Source: an uncultured Acetatifactor sp.
Lineage (GTDB): Bacteria; Bacillota; Clostridia; Lachnospirales; Lachnospiraceae
Direction: 5' to 3'
Length of the DNA stretch: 64,000 bases
Assembly (NCBI GenBank): GCA_947624245.1
Contig: CANQJL010000010.1
Span: 23,780 to 87,779 of the forward strand
Below the pieces are notes generated by a model. It was not told the DNA's origin, ran no database searches, and worked only from the letters and a program-made list of their open reading frames with translations. This document shows, piece after piece, positions 8,754 through 18,485 of the stretch. The position numbers and the translations under genes are program-made. The stretch's first letter is position 1. Every line of letters starts with the position of its first letter.

Positions 8754-9515
8754 ATGCCCATCGGACAGACACCATCTGCCGCCCATACGGATTCGCCGCA
8801 GTCTCATGCGGTCTCGGAACGAGCCCCACGTCTTCCGCGCGCTTTTTTTACCAGAGACGGGATCACGCTGGCCAAGGACCTGTTGGGCAAGGTGCTGGTG
8901 CACCGAACGCCGGCGGGCCTTGTCAGGGGGATCATCACCGAGGTCGAAAGCTACATGGGGGAAGAGGACAAGGGCTCCCATACCTACGGCGGCAGGCGGA
9001 CGGAGCGCACGGAGCCCATGTATCATATCGGCGGCACGTCCTATGTGTATCTGATCTACGGCATGTACAGCTGCATGAATATAGCGGCCATGACGGAGGG
9101 CATATCTCAGGCGGTGCTGCTGCGCGGCGTGGTTCCCGCGGACGCAGAGTCTGAGGAGCGCATGGTGCGGCTGCGTCTTGAACGGCTGAACCGGAAGCGG
9201 GAGCGGGAGAACCTTCCGCCCTACACCGCGAGGACGTGTCCCGCAAGTGTGAGAAAGCATCTGGCGGACGGCCCGGGCAGGCTGTGTATTGCCATGGGGA
9301 TCACCGGAGCCGACAACGACGTGGACATGGTCCGAAGCGACGGCTTCTATGTGACGGAAGGGATACCGGTGGATCCGGAGACGATTCGGGCGGACAAGCG
9401 CATCGGAATCGACTATGCCGGAGAGGCGGCGGACTATCTCTGGCGTTTTTTTATCGAATTACCGACGCAGGCAGAGGGAAAGCGGACGGGAGCGGTCCGC
9501 ACACATCGGAGATAA
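8754..9515 (+). CDS. DNA-3-methyladenine glycosylase (MPG/AAG family)
   Basis: The 253-residue protein has the alkyladenine glycosylase blocks: FFTRDGITLAKDLLGKVLV, GIITEVESYMGEEDKGSH with the catalytic Glu, YVYLIYGMYSCMNI, and ADGPGRLCIAMGI. It removes alkylated purines from DNA. I place the start at ATG 8754, seven bases after AGGAGAG; the in-frame TTG at 8688 lacks a ribosome site. The first 35 residues (Pro/Ser/His-rich) precede the conserved domain. addB follows 6 bases after the stop, so the glycosylase and AddAB are probably one repair operon. Confidence 0.92.
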   Translation: MPIGQTPSAAHTDSPQSHAVSERAPRLPRAFFTRDGITLAKDLLGKVLVHRTPAGLVRGIITEVESYMGEEDKGSHTYGGRRTERTEPMYHIGGTSYVYLIYGMYSCMNIAAMTEGISQAVLLRGVVPADAESEERMVRLRLERLNRKRERENLPPYTARTCPASVRKHLADGPGRLCIAMGITGADNDVDMVRSDGFYVTEGIPVDPETIRADKRIGIDYAGEAADYLWRFFIELPTQAEGKRTGAVRTHRR

Positions 9516-9521
9516 ATTTTC

Positions 9522-12500
9522 ATGAGCTTACAATTCTATTTCGGTCCCTCGGGATCGGGCAAGAGCCGACAGCTGTATCAGGAGATCACCCGCCTTGCGG
9601 AGGCGGAACCGGCAAGAAATTTCTTTATTATCGTCCCCGACCAGTTCACCATGCAGACCCAGAAGGAGATGGTGCTCTTAAGCCGCAGGGGCGGCATTAT
9701 GAATATCGACGTGTTGAGCTTCGGACGGCTGGGCCACAGGATTCTGGAAGAAGTAGGCGGGGAGGACACTCCTGTGCTGGACGATACGGGAAAGAGTCTG
9801 GTGCTGCAGAAGGTGGCGGCGGGAATGAAGGACGAGCTGCCGACGCTGGGCGGCTTTCTGCACAGGCAGGGATATATCCACGAGGTCAAGAGCGTGCTCT
9901 CCGAGTTCATGCAGTACGGCATCGGCCCGAAAGACGTGTCGAAGCTGATCGATTGTGCGGAAAAAAGAGGCGCGCTGGCGCAGAAATTAAAGGATCTGCA
10001 GAAGCTCTACAAAGGGTTTCTGGATTATATTTACGGAAGCTTCATCACCACGGAGGAGACCCTGGACGTGCTGCGGCGGTCGCTGGCAAAGTCGTCCCTC
10101 GTGCCGGGGAGCGTGGTGGTGTTCGACGGCTTTACGGGCTTTACGCCCATTCAGAACCTTGTGATCCAGGAGCTGATGCGGCTTAGCGGAGAGGTCATCG
10201 TGGCGCTGGCGCTGGGAGAGGGGGAGGATCCCTACCGGCCGGACGGGGAACAAAAGCTGTTTCATCTGACCAAGAAGACGGTGGCGGACCTGACCCGTCT
10301 GGCGGAGGAAGCGGGCGTTTCCAGAAGGGAAGATGTATTTGTCAGCGGCGGCTATCGCTTTCGGGAGGCGCCTGCCCTGCGGCATCTGGAGCGGAACCTG
10401 TTCCGCTATGCGGTGAACCGTTACGAGGCGGGTCAAGAGGAGATCTGTCTGTTTGAGACCGCAGCGCCGCGGGACGAGGTGCATCAGGCGGGGCTGGAGA
10501 TCAGGCGGCTCCTTCGCGAGGAGAAAATGGCTTACCGGGATATCGCCGTGATCGTGGGAGATCTGGAGGGCTATGCTCCCTATGTGGAGACGGAGTTCGC
10601 CCAGATGGACATTCCCTGCTTTATCGACAGGACCAGAGGCATCGTTCTGAACCCCATGATCGAATATATCAAGAGCGCGCTGGAGCTTTATCTGAAGGAT
10701 TTTTCTTACGAGGCAGTCTTTCATTATCTGCGGAGCGGCCTTGCGGATTTTGAACCGGAAGAGACGGACATTTTGGAAAATTACGTGATACGGACGGGGA
10801 TTCGGGGGTATCGCAGCTACAGCCGCCTGTTCACCCATAAGACCGCGCAGATGCAGGACGACGAGGAAGCGCTTGCAGCGATCAACGGCCTCAGACAGCG
10901 TCTGATGGACCGCATCGACATGCTGCACATGGAGGGGGAGGAGCCGGTCAGAAGCTACATAGACAAGCTCTATGATTTTCTCGTGCAAAATAGGGTGCAG
11001 GAGAAGCTTGTGGCCTTTCAGACCGAATTTGAGGAGAAGGGACAGGCGGTCCGCGCCCGAGAATACGCGCAGATCTATCGCCTCGTGATGGAGCTGCTTG
11101 ACCAGATTCATCAGCTTTTGGGGGAGGAGACGATTTCCCTGCAGGAGTTCGCGGATATTCTGGAGGCGGGCTTCGGCGAGATTCAGGTGGGCGCTATCCC
11201 GCAAAATGTGGACCGCGTGGTGGTGGGAGATATGGAGCGGACCCGTCTGAAGCAGGTGAAGGCGCTGTTCTTTCTGGGAGTGAACGACGGAAACATTCCA
11301 AAGGGTGCCTCCAAGGGCGGGATCATCTCCGACATGGACAGGGAATTTCTGCGGGAGTCGAAGCTGGAGCTTGCGCCCAGCCCGAGACAGCAGATGTACA
11401 TACAGCGGCTCTATCTGTATCTGAACATGACGAAGCCTTCCCACAGGCTCTATCTGTCCTACTCCAAGGTGGGAAGCGACGGGAAATCCCTAAGGCCCGC
11501 CTATCTCATCGATACGGTGAGACAGCTTTTTCCCAGCCTGACCGTGCAATATCCCCAGTTGGACAGTCCGCTGGACCGGATCGTCACAAGGCGGGAGGGC
11601 GCGGGATATCTGGCGGAGGGCCTGCGGGAGTACGCGGCGGGCACTCTGCAGCCGGAGCGGGAGACGGAGTTTTTTACCATCTATCGGGCCTACGGGGAGG
11701 AAGAGACGGCGGGCAGACGCGCTCTGCTCACGGACGCGGCGTTTAAGAGGTACAGGGAGAGCGGACTGTCTGCGGCGGTGGCGAAGGCTTTGTACGGAAA
11801 ATATCTGGAGGCGAGCGTCACGCGGCTTGAGACCTATGCGGCCTGTGCGTACCGCCATTTTCTGCAGTACGGGCTGGCGCTTCGGGAGCGGGCGGAGTTT
11901 ACCTTTGAAAGTGTGGACATGGGAAATGTCTATCATGAGGTGCTGGAGCGCTTCGCGGGAATGCTCTCGGAAAACGGGTATACATGGTTCGATTTTCCGG
12001 AGGAATTTGCCCGAAAGGCAGTGGCGGAAGCGCTGGAGAGCTGCGCCGCCGCTTACGGCGAAACGATCCTCTACAGCAGCGCAAGGAACGAATACGCCAT
12101 CGAAAGAATGGGGCGGATACTGACCAGAACGGTGATGACCCTGCAAAAGCAGCTTCGGAAGGGGAGCTTTCAGCCGGACTCCTATGAGCTTAGCTTTCGG
12201 TTCGCGGACGATCTTGCCAGTGTGAACGTGGCTCTGTCCGAGGAGGAGCGGATCCACCTTCAGGGGCGCATCGACAGGATCGACGTGGCCGAGGACGACC
12301 GTCATGTCTATGTGAAAGTGATCGACTACAAATCGGGCAGCCGGAAATTCGACCTTGCCGCCCTGTACTACGGTCTGCAGCTTCAGCTTGTGGTGTATAT
12401 GAACGCCGGACTGGAGCTGGAAGCCGGAAAGCATCCGGACAAGGAAATCGTTCCGGCGGCGCTCTTGTACTATCATATCGACGATCCTGCGGTAGAGTCC

Positions 12501-12926
12501 GCAGTGGAGCTGAGCCCGGAGGAAATCGACGCACTGATCGGCAGGAAGCTTAGCATGAACGGCGTGGTAAACAGCGCGCCGGATATCATAGCGCGGTTGG
12601 ACGGGACCATGACGGATAAGTCCGACATCATTCCCGTGGAGAGGAAAAAGGACGGCACATTTTCCGCGCGCTCCTCGGTGCTGAGCGAGGAAGAGCTGAG
12701 GACGGTGTCTGAGTATGTGAACAAGAAGATTGTCCAAATCGGCAGAAAGATTCTGGACGGGACGATCTCTCTGAATCCGTATGAAAAGGGAAGCGAGGAT
12801 GCGTGCACCTATTGCGCATATAAAAAGGTGTGCGGTTTTGAGCCGTCCATTCCCGGGTGCAGCAAGAGAAAGCTGGAGGAATTGGATAAAAATACGGCGC
12901 TGGCGAGGATGCGAAATGGCGATTAG
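9522..12926 (+). CDS. addB: ATP-dependent helicase/deoxyribonuclease subunit B
   Basis: This 1134-residue protein is full-length for AddB. It shows the N-terminal Walker A loop (GPSGSGKS at about 8-15), inactivated-helicase core regions, the RecB-type nuclease motif (VKVIDYKSGS near residue 930), and the four-Cys iron-sulfur latch. That latch is made of the early Cys in TYAACAYRHF near 770 and three late Cys in CTYCAYKKVC and IPGC near the end. With AddA it resects double-strand breaks and loads RecA after Chi. Its stop codon overlaps the addA start. Confidence 0.97.
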   Translation: MSLQFYFGPSGSGKSRQLYQEITRLAEAEPARNFFIIVPDQFTMQTQKEMVLLSRRGGIMNIDVLSFGRLGHRILEEVGGEDTPVLDDTGKSLVLQKVAAGMKDELPTLGGFLHRQGYIHEVKSVLSEFMQYGIGPKDVSKLIDCAEKRGALAQKLKDLQKLYKGFLDYIYGSFITTEETLDVLRRSLAKSSLVPGSVVVFDGFTGFTPIQNLVIQELMRLSGEVIVALALGEGEDPYRPDGEQKLFHLTKKTVADLTRLAEEAGVSRREDVFVSGGYRFREAPALRHLERNLFRYAVNRYEAGQEEICLFETAAPRDEVHQAGLEIRRLLREEKMAYRDIAVIVGDLEGYAPYVETEFAQMDIPCFIDRTRGIVLNPMIEYIKSALELYLKDFSYEAVFHYLRSGLADFEPEETDILENYVIRTGIRGYRSYSRLFTHKTAQMQDDEEALAAINGLRQRLMDRIDMLHMEGEEPVRSYIDKLYDFLVQNRVQEKLVAFQTEFEEKGQAVRAREYAQIYRLVMELLDQIHQLLGEETISLQEFADILEAGFGEIQVGAIPQNVDRVVVGDMERTRLKQVKALFFLGVNDGNIPKGASKGGIISDMDREFLRESKLELAPSPRQQMYIQRLYLYLNMTKPSHRLYLSYSKVGSDGKSLRPAYLIDTVRQLFPSLTVQYPQLDSPLDRIVTRREGAGYLAEGLREYAAGTLQPERETEFFTIYRAYGEEETAGRRALLTDAAFKRYRESGLSAAVAKALYGKYLEASVTRLETYAACAYRHFLQYGLALRERAEFTFESVDMGNVYHEVLERFAGMLSENGYTWFDFPEEFARKAVAEALESCAAAYGETILYSSARNEYAIERMGRILTRTVMTLQKQLRKGSFQPDSYELSFRFADDLASVNVALSEEERIHLQGRIDRIDVAEDDRHVYVKVIDYKSGSRKFDLAALYYGLQLQLVVYMNAGLELEAGKHPDKEIVPAALLYYHIDDPAVESAVELSPEEIDALIGRKLSMNGVVNSAPDIIARLDGTMTDKSDIIPVERKKDGTFSARSSVLSEEELRTVSEYVNKKIVQIGRKILDGTISLNPYEKGSEDACTYCAYKKVCGFEPSIPGCSKRKLEELDKNTALARMRNGD

Positions 12927-15900
12927 TTATACTCCGGAACAACAGAAAGTGATAGATCTGCACGGCTGCAATGTGCTGGTGTCCGCGGCGGCGGGCAGCG
13001 GCAAGACCGCCGTGCTCACGGAACGTATCATTCGGACGGTGTGCGACGAGACAAATCCCGTGGACATCGACCGTCTGCTGGTGGTGACCTTTACGAATGC
13101 GGCGGCGGCCGAAATGCGGGAGCGGATCGCCGCGGGCATTGCGGCAAGACTGGCCGCGCAGCCCGAGTCCGAACACCTTCAGCGTCAGGCGACGCTGCTG
13201 CACAACGCACAGATCACCACCATCGACAGCTTTTGTCTGTTCCTTCTTCGGAATCACTTTAACGAGATCGGTCTGGACCCCGCATTCCGTATTGCGGACG
13301 AGGGGGAGATCAAGCTCATGGAGCAGGAGGCGCTGGGGGAGCTTCTGGAGGATTCTTTTGCCGGAGGCGGCGAGAAATTTCGTTACTGTGTGGAGTATTT
13401 CTGCCCCGGCGGCAGGGAGAGCGTTCTGGAACAGCATATTTTAAATCTGTCGCGGTACGCCTCCAGCTTTCCGTGGCCAGGGGAGTGGCTCGCACAGCGC
13501 AGGGAGGACTATAGTGCATCTTCCCTGGAGGAGATAGAACAGAGCCGTTGGGGAAAATATCTGTTGGAGCACATCGGCGGCATCATTCGCGGCTGCGCGG
13601 AAAAAATGCGCAGAGTGCAGGCGCTCTGTCGGGAGCCGGACGGTCCGTATATGTTCGGCGATCTGGCGGACGGCGAGCTGGAGCAACTGGAGGGATTTGC
13701 GGACTGTCATACACTGGCCGGATATGAGGAAAGACTGCGCAATCTGTCCTTCGGCCGGCTTTCCTCAAAGAAGGACGACAGTGTGGACGGACGCAAGAGG
13801 GAGCTTGCAAAAAAGCTGCGCGCGGAAGTGAAGGACAGTATGCAGGGACTGTCGGAAAAATTTTTTGCCACGCCTCCGGAGCTGGCAATGACGCAGGGGG
13901 CCGCCTGTCGGGAGCCGGTCTGTACTCTCATCGATCTTGTGATGGTCTTTGACCGGAGAATGGGAGAGAAAAAGAGAGAGCGGAAGGTCATTGACTTTTC
14001 GGATATGGAGCATTTTGCGCTGGATATTCTGCTGGACAGGGAGGGAGAGGAGATCCGTCCCGGCAGGGTGGCACTGGAGTACCGCCAGCATTTTGCGGAG
14101 ATTTTGATTGACGAGTATCAGGACAGCAATCTGGTGCAGGAGTACCTTTTGAGAGCCGTATCGGGGGAGGAGGACGGGCATTTCAACCGATTCATGGTGG
14201 GAGACGTGAAGCAGAGCATCTATAAGTTCAGGCTGGCCCGGCCGGAACTGTTTCTGGAGAAATACCGGACCTACAGTCCGGACGGCGGGGCGTGTCAGCG
14301 CATTGACCTGTCCCGAAATTTCCGCAGCCGCCCGCAGGTGGTGGACGCGGTGAACGGCATCTTCTCCCGCCTGATGAGCAGACAGATCGGCGGAATCGAA
14401 TACGACGAGAGCGCCGCGCTGTATGCCGCGGCGGTATATCCGCAGAACGAAGGCTGCGAGACGGAATTTCTGCTGGTGGAAAAGCCCGACGGCGATTCCG
14501 AGCTAAGCGCCAGAACGGCAGAGGCCCGCGCCGTTGCCGCAAAAATTAAGCAGCTGCGCTCCTCTTTTTCCGTGACGGATAAGGAGAGCGGGGAGCTTCG
14601 CCCCGTGAGGTTCTCGGATATGGTGATCCTGTTTCGCGCCGGCAGCGGCTGGGACGAAGAATTCAAACAGGTGCTGGAGGAGGAGGGGATACCGGTCTAT
14701 ATCACCTCGAAGACGGGATATTTTGCGGCTTCGGAGGTGCAGGAGCTGCTGCAGGTTTTGAGAGTGCTGGACAATCCCACGCAGGATATCCCGCTGTTCG
14801 GCGTGATGCGATCCGTCTTCGGCGGGTTTTCCGAGGAGGAGATCGCCCTGATCCGCAGCAGGCACAAAGGGGTGAGCCTGTACGACGCGCTGAAGGAGTT
14901 TGCAGGGGAAGGCGAGAAGGAAGCCGAATGTGCGGGGGAAGACAAATGCGATGGAAAAGCCGAATGTGCTGGGGCAGGCGAACCGCTGTCCCACGAGCGG
15001 GAGGCCCTGCGGCAAAAGGCCGCCGATTTTCTTACAATGCTGCGCTCCTACAGGGAATGTACAGTCTATCTGCCTATCCGCGAGCTGCTGACGAAGATCG
15101 TCACGGACTTCGATTACTTAAATTATGTCACGGCGCTCCCCGCCGGCGGCAAGCGCAGGGCAAATGTGGAAATGCTGTTCACCAAAGCCTCCGATTTTGA
15201 GAAGACGAGCTATTTCGGCCTCTTTCATTTCGTGCGCTATATGGAGCAGCTGGAGAAATATGACGTGGACTACGGCGAGGCGGAGCTTCTGGACGAAAAC
15301 GCCGACGTGGTGCGCATCATGAGCATTCACAAGAGCAAGGGCCTGGAATTTCCCGTGGTCTTTGCGGCGGGTCTTGGCAAGCGCTTTAACATGCAGGACG
15401 TGAACCAGTCTCTGATCGTGGACATGGATCTGGGGCTGGCGACGGACTATGTGGACCCTGTGCGCAGACTGCGAAACAAGACTCTGCGCAGGCTTGCGCT
15501 TTCGGCAAAGCTTCGGGAGGACAGTCTCTCGGAGGAGCTGCGGATCTTGTATGTGGCGCTCACAAGGGCGCGGGAAAAGCTGATCCTGTCGGCTGCCGTG
15601 AGCAAGGTAGAGGAGCAGTGGGAGCTTTGCAGGGAAGCGGGAGCGGAGCATCTGTCCTATGTGGATTTTATGGAGGCGGGAAGCTTTGCGGACATGCTGC
15701 TTGCGGTGGCAGGGAGCACGCAGGTGCGGACGACTCTGGTGCGGGAGGGGGATCTGCGGAAGGAAAGCTTTCAGGAGCAGGTCGAACTCTACGACCGGAG
15801 AGAACGGCTGGAGCAGACAGGGCAGCTTTGCGACGAGAATGCGCTGGAGGTCTTGAAGAGCCGTCTGAATGCAGAGTATCCGTATGCGGGTCTTGCAGGG

Positions 15901-16647
15901 CTTTACACCAAGACCACCGTGTCTGAGCTGAAGATCGCGGCCATGGCAGATCGGGACGAGGAGGCCTACCATACCTTTGAGGAAAAGGAGGTTCAGCCTT
16001 ATATTCCGGCATTCCGCCGGGGAGAGGAAAGGATAAGCGGCGCCGTCCGCGGCAACGCCTACCACAGGGTCATGGAGCTGTTGGACCTTGACAGGCTGGT
16101 GAAAGCGGCGTCTGCTTCGAACGCGGCGGCAGCGTCAGACGGCGCGGACGCCCTGGACAATTACGAGACCTACCGCAGCAGTATTTCACCCGAACGGCTT
16201 GAGAAAGCGCTGGAGGAATTTCTGGAGGGCGAGGTCGCCGCAAAGCGTCTTCCAAAAGAGTATCGGGAGGCGGTGCAGGACGGGCGCATCGTGCGCTTTC
16301 TGTCAAGCCCGCTGGCCTACCGCATGTGGCGGGCGGACAGAGAAGGCAGGCTGTACCGCGAGCAGCCCTTTGTGCTGGGAATCGAGGCGGGAAGGCTCGG
16401 CGGCGGGCTGCCTGATTCTGAGACGGTGCTGATTCAGGGCATTATAGACGTATTTTTTGCGGAGGAAGACGGTCTGGTGCTCTTGGACTACAAGACGGAC
16501 TCCGTGAAGAGCGGTGAGGAGCTGTGGAACCGCTATGAGACGCAGATGGACTACTATCAGGAAGCGCTGCAGAAGCTGATGAACCTGCCTGTGAAAGAGC
16601 GGATACTGTATTCGTTCCATCTGGAGAAAAGTGTGAAAAAGGATTAG
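12916..16647 (+). CDS. addA: ATP-dependent helicase/nuclease subunit A
   Basis: The 1243-residue protein has a UvrD-type Walker A (SAAAGSGKTAVLTERI near residue 25), the DEYQDSN Walker B, the SIHKSKGLEFPVVF motif, the VALTRAREKL motif VI, and a C-terminal RecB-type nuclease motif (LLDYKTDSV). The start is ATG at 12916 inside the last codons of addB, giving the family N-terminus MAISYTPEQQKVI. A longer frame opens upstream but only reads over addB. A Cys/Gly/Glu-rich insert near residues 675-700 is not part of the usual core. Confidence 0.97.
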   Translation: MAISYTPEQQKVIDLHGCNVLVSAAAGSGKTAVLTERIIRTVCDETNPVDIDRLLVVTFTNAAAAEMRERIAAGIAARLAAQPESEHLQRQATLLHNAQITTIDSFCLFLLRNHFNEIGLDPAFRIADEGEIKLMEQEALGELLEDSFAGGGEKFRYCVEYFCPGGRESVLEQHILNLSRYASSFPWPGEWLAQRREDYSASSLEEIEQSRWGKYLLEHIGGIIRGCAEKMRRVQALCREPDGPYMFGDLADGELEQLEGFADCHTLAGYEERLRNLSFGRLSSKKDDSVDGRKRELAKKLRAEVKDSMQGLSEKFFATPPELAMTQGAACREPVCTLIDLVMVFDRRMGEKKRERKVIDFSDMEHFALDILLDREGEEIRPGRVALEYRQHFAEILIDEYQDSNLVQEYLLRAVSGEEDGHFNRFMVGDVKQSIYKFRLARPELFLEKYRTYSPDGGACQRIDLSRNFRSRPQVVDAVNGIFSRLMSRQIGGIEYDESAALYAAAVYPQNEGCETEFLLVEKPDGDSELSARTAEARAVAAKIKQLRSSFSVTDKESGELRPVRFSDMVILFRAGSGWDEEFKQVLEEEGIPVYITSKTGYFAASEVQELLQVLRVLDNPTQDIPLFGVMRSVFGGFSEEEIALIRSRHKGVSLYDALKEFAGEGEKEAECAGEDKCDGKAECAGAGEPLSHEREALRQKAADFLTMLRSYRECTVYLPIRELLTKIVTDFDYLNYVTALPAGGKRRANVEMLFTKASDFEKTSYFGLFHFVRYMEQLEKYDVDYGEAELLDENADVVRIMSIHKSKGLEFPVVFAAGLGKRFNMQDVNQSLIVDMDLGLATDYVDPVRRLRNKTLRRLALSAKLREDSLSEELRILYVALTRAREKLILSAAVSKVEEQWELCREAGAEHLSYVDFMEAGSFADMLLAVAGSTQVRTTLVREGDLRKESFQEQVELYDRRERLEQTGQLCDENALEVLKSRLNAEYPYAGLAGLYTKTTVSELKIAAMADRDEEAYHTFEEKEVQPYIPAFRRGEERISGAVRGNAYHRVMELLDLDRLVKAASASNAAAASDGADALDNYETYRSSISPERLEKALEEFLEGEVAAKRLPKEYREAVQDGRIVRFLSSPLAYRMWRADREGRLYREQPFVLGIEAGRLGGGLPDSETVLIQGIIDVFFAEEDGLVLLDYKTDSVKSGEELWNRYETQMDYYQEALQKLMNLPVKERILYSFHLEKSVKKD

Positions 16648-16659
16648 GAGGCGAGAACG

Positions 16660-17355
16660 ATGGGATTATTTGACAGATTTAGAAAGAAGGACACAGCGGC
16701 AAATACGCCGGCGGGTACACCGGCAAACGGACCGGCCGGCGGCGATAAGGGAAGTTCGGCAGGCTGGGACGCCATAACGGCGGAGTTCGAGAGGGTCTAT
16801 CCGGGACAGACCGCTCCGAAGCACTACGGGACCATCGTATCGTGGGCGCTGGGCGGAAAGGATCCGCTGGACGGCATCAGCATCTACGACGGGGGCGATT
16901 ACTGGCATTTTGTGGGGTACGGTCTGAGCGAGCTGTACGAGAAGGAAAGCGATGACCCCAAGATCAGCGGCTACGGCATGGAATACACCTTCAAGCTGAA
17001 AAAGGAAGGCTGCGAGGACGAGGAGGGAGAGATCCGCTGTATCTGCGGTATCCTGCAGATGCTGGCCAGACTGACGGCGGGCCAGGGAGAGATTTTCCGC
17101 CCTTATGAGTACATTTACACCGGTCAGACCACCGGCATCGACGCCCATCAGAAATCGAATCTGACGGGCTTCATCTGCGTGCCGGATCCTACGGTCAATA
17201 CCATTCAGACGCCCAACGGGCAGGTGGAATTTCTGGAGTTCATCGGTATGACCGACGCGGAGCTCAAGACTCTGGACAGCCACGATTCCGTGCGGGAGCT
17301 CTATGAAAGGCTCGGAAGTGACGTGACGGACTATCACAGACAGTCGCTGGTATGA
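16660..17355 (+). CDS. Suppressor-of-fused (SUFU) domain protein
   Basis: The 231-residue soluble protein has a short Ala/Pro/Gly-rich N-terminal linker (about residues 10-35) and then a bacterial SUFU domain. It shows the typical WDAITAEFERVYPGQTAPKHYGTI start, ISIYDGGDYWHFVGYGLSELY, and the acidic surface of the family. Bacterial SUFU proteins often act as immunity factors or binding partners and have no known enzyme activity. It starts 12 bases after addA with a good AGGAGG, so it is probably co-transcribed with the repair genes, with no stated link to DNA repair. Confidence 0.85.
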   Translation: MGLFDRFRKKDTAANTPAGTPANGPAGGDKGSSAGWDAITAEFERVYPGQTAPKHYGTIVSWALGGKDPLDGISIYDGGDYWHFVGYGLSELYEKESDDPKISGYGMEYTFKLKKEGCEDEEGEIRCICGILQMLARLTAGQGEIFRPYEYIYTGQTTGIDAHQKSNLTGFICVPDPTVNTIQTPNGQVEFLEFIGMTDAELKTLDSHDSVRELYERLGSDVTDYHRQSLV

Positions 17356-17369
17356 ACGCGGCGCTTTGC

Positions 17370-18089
17370 TCAACTGACAGCCAGCTTCTTGACGGCGGCC
17401 ATGGCCTTCTTTACGGGGGGCAGGCTTAAAATGATCAGTGTGATGACGCCCTCCGCCAGAATATAGGAATAATTGTAGGCGATGGGATAGATCATTGCCA
17501 AAGACGCGGGAAAGTTCTCCGGCATGTAGTCCATCCAATACAGATATCCGCCGATGGTGTGGAACAGTCCTCTGGCGATGATGGCGACGATGTAGCCTGT
17601 GATGAGGCCGTTCTTTCTCTTTGCAAAGAAGCCGGAACAGCCCAGAGCGGCAAAGGCTACGATATAGTCGAGACATGCCTGGAGCGGAGAGAGGATATAG
17701 GTTCCGCCGTCCTGCACGAACTGCAGAAGGCCGTAGGCAAACCCGGCGCAGAGTCCGATCTTCGGTCCGTACCAATAGCCAATCAGAGTGACGAACAGCA
17801 TGGAGCAGAGCGTGACGGAACCGCCCCAGGGCATGGGCAGGATCTTCAGGTAGGAAGCGGCGAAGCCCAGCGCCAGCGCCATGGCGCAGAATACCAGCTG
17901 CTTGGGAGAGAAGATCTTCTTTTTCTCAGGCTGCGGCGCAGCGTCCTTTCCGGAAGCTTCCCCGATATTGCCTGTCCGGACCAGCAGGGCCGTCAGCAGG
18001 ACGAGAATGGCAATCAGCACGCCGCAGAGCACTATGCCCGCGGTGGTCAGGGCGTAATATCCGTCCTCGGCAGAAATAAAATAAGACAT
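17370..18089 (-). CDS. thiT: Energy-coupled thiamine transporter S component
   Basis: The 239-residue membrane protein has an extra N-terminal helix and a charged linker, then the six-helix ThiT core with the thiamine-site words (GGSVTLCSMLFV, YGPKIGLCAGFAYGLLQFVQ, GYLYWMDYMP). It captures thiamine and works with a shared ECF energising module encoded elsewhere. A TPP riboswitch sits directly upstream, which fixes the substrate with good confidence. Its Shine-Dalgarno GGAGG (18101-18097) can pair with CCTCC (18115-18111) in the leader, so control is probably at translation initiation. Confidence 0.93.
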   Translation of the reverse strand: MSYFISAEDGYYALTTAGIVLCGVLIAILVLLTALLVRTGNIGEASGKDAAPQPEKKKIFSPKQLVFCAMALALGFAASYLKILPMPWGGSVTLCSMLFVTLIGYWYGPKIGLCAGFAYGLLQFVQDGGTYILSPLQACLDYIVAFAALGCSGFFAKRKNGLITGYIVAIIARGLFHTIGGYLYWMDYMPENFPASLAMIYPIAYNYSYILAEGVITLIILSLPPVKKAMAAVKKLAVS

Positions 18090-18096
18090 AAAAATA

Positions 18097-18115
18097 CCTC
18101 CTTTATCTTAGGAGG
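18097..18115 (-). promoter_or_regulatory. Shine-Dalgarno-sequestering hairpin in the thiT leader
   Basis: On the minus strand CCTCC and GGAGG are separated by nine bases, and the second arm is the thiT ribosome-binding site. It is the likely expression platform of the TPP riboswitch, as no T-run terminator follows the aptamer. Confidence 0.6.
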
Positions 18116-18190
18116 ACATCATCGCTTTCCAAAGGATATGTGCAGCCGTCCGCCGTACAGCGCAAAACGGTGCGGTCTCTTTTGAAAAAT

Positions 18191-18288
18191 TGCTTCCTTA
18201 CGCCGGTATTGTCCGGTTCAAGTGGTGAGGGTCTCAAAACATACTGCGTATGTCCCAATCTCAGCGATGTGCTCCCCTAGCATATGTT
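18191..18288 (-). promoter_or_regulatory. TPP (thiamine pyrophosphate) riboswitch aptamer
   Basis: Read on the minus strand, the conserved blocks occur in order: AGGGGAGC, GCTGAGAT, an ACATAC-GCA-GTATGT P3 hairpin, GACCCTC, TTGAACC, then GGACAATACCGGCGTAAGG. This is the THI-box layout. It starts about 6 bases after the predicted transcription start and leads into thiT. Confidence 0.95.
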
Positions 18289-18300
18289 TTTGTCAGGGAT

Positions 18301-18329
18301 ACTATAGAATATTTACGGCGGTTTGTCAA
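18301..18329 (-). promoter_or_regulatory. thiT promoter
   Basis: On the minus strand a consensus TTGACA (18329-18324) is followed after 17 bases by TATAGT (18306-18301). The predicted start is near 18294, just before the riboswitch. Confidence 0.8.
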
Positions 18330-18335
18330 GAGGCT

Positions 18336-18430
18336 TGACGCAATGCTCCTGCGTGACGCGGCGAGACCTGTGTGACGCAAGGCAATCTGCATGACGCAGC
18401 AAGACCTGCTTGACGCAATGTGACCTGCCG
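18336..18430. repeat. Five tandem imperfect 19-bp repeats
   Basis: Copies begin at 18336, 18354, 18373, 18392 and 18411, with the next weak unit at 18431. Each opens with TGACGC and most contain GACCTG or CCTG near the end. The array lies between the thiT promoter and the GTPase-NYN gene, so it could serve either promoter. It is not a coding repeat of any convincing frame. Confidence 0.75.
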
Positions 18431-18485
18431 TGATCGATGTAATAAATTTTGCCGCGGCGGCGGTCACGGCGGAAAGGAAGCGGCT

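Noticed and set aside
9987..11444. A long minus-strand open frame inside addB
   Set aside because: It is a shadow frame of a certain gene, with no start signal.
12781..12915. Longer N-terminus for addA
   Set aside because: The extra codons only re-read the end of addB in another frame; the family N-terminus begins at 12916.
18336..18430. Replication-origin iterons
   Set aside because: No initiator gene, DnaA boxes or AT-rich unwinding region lie nearby.
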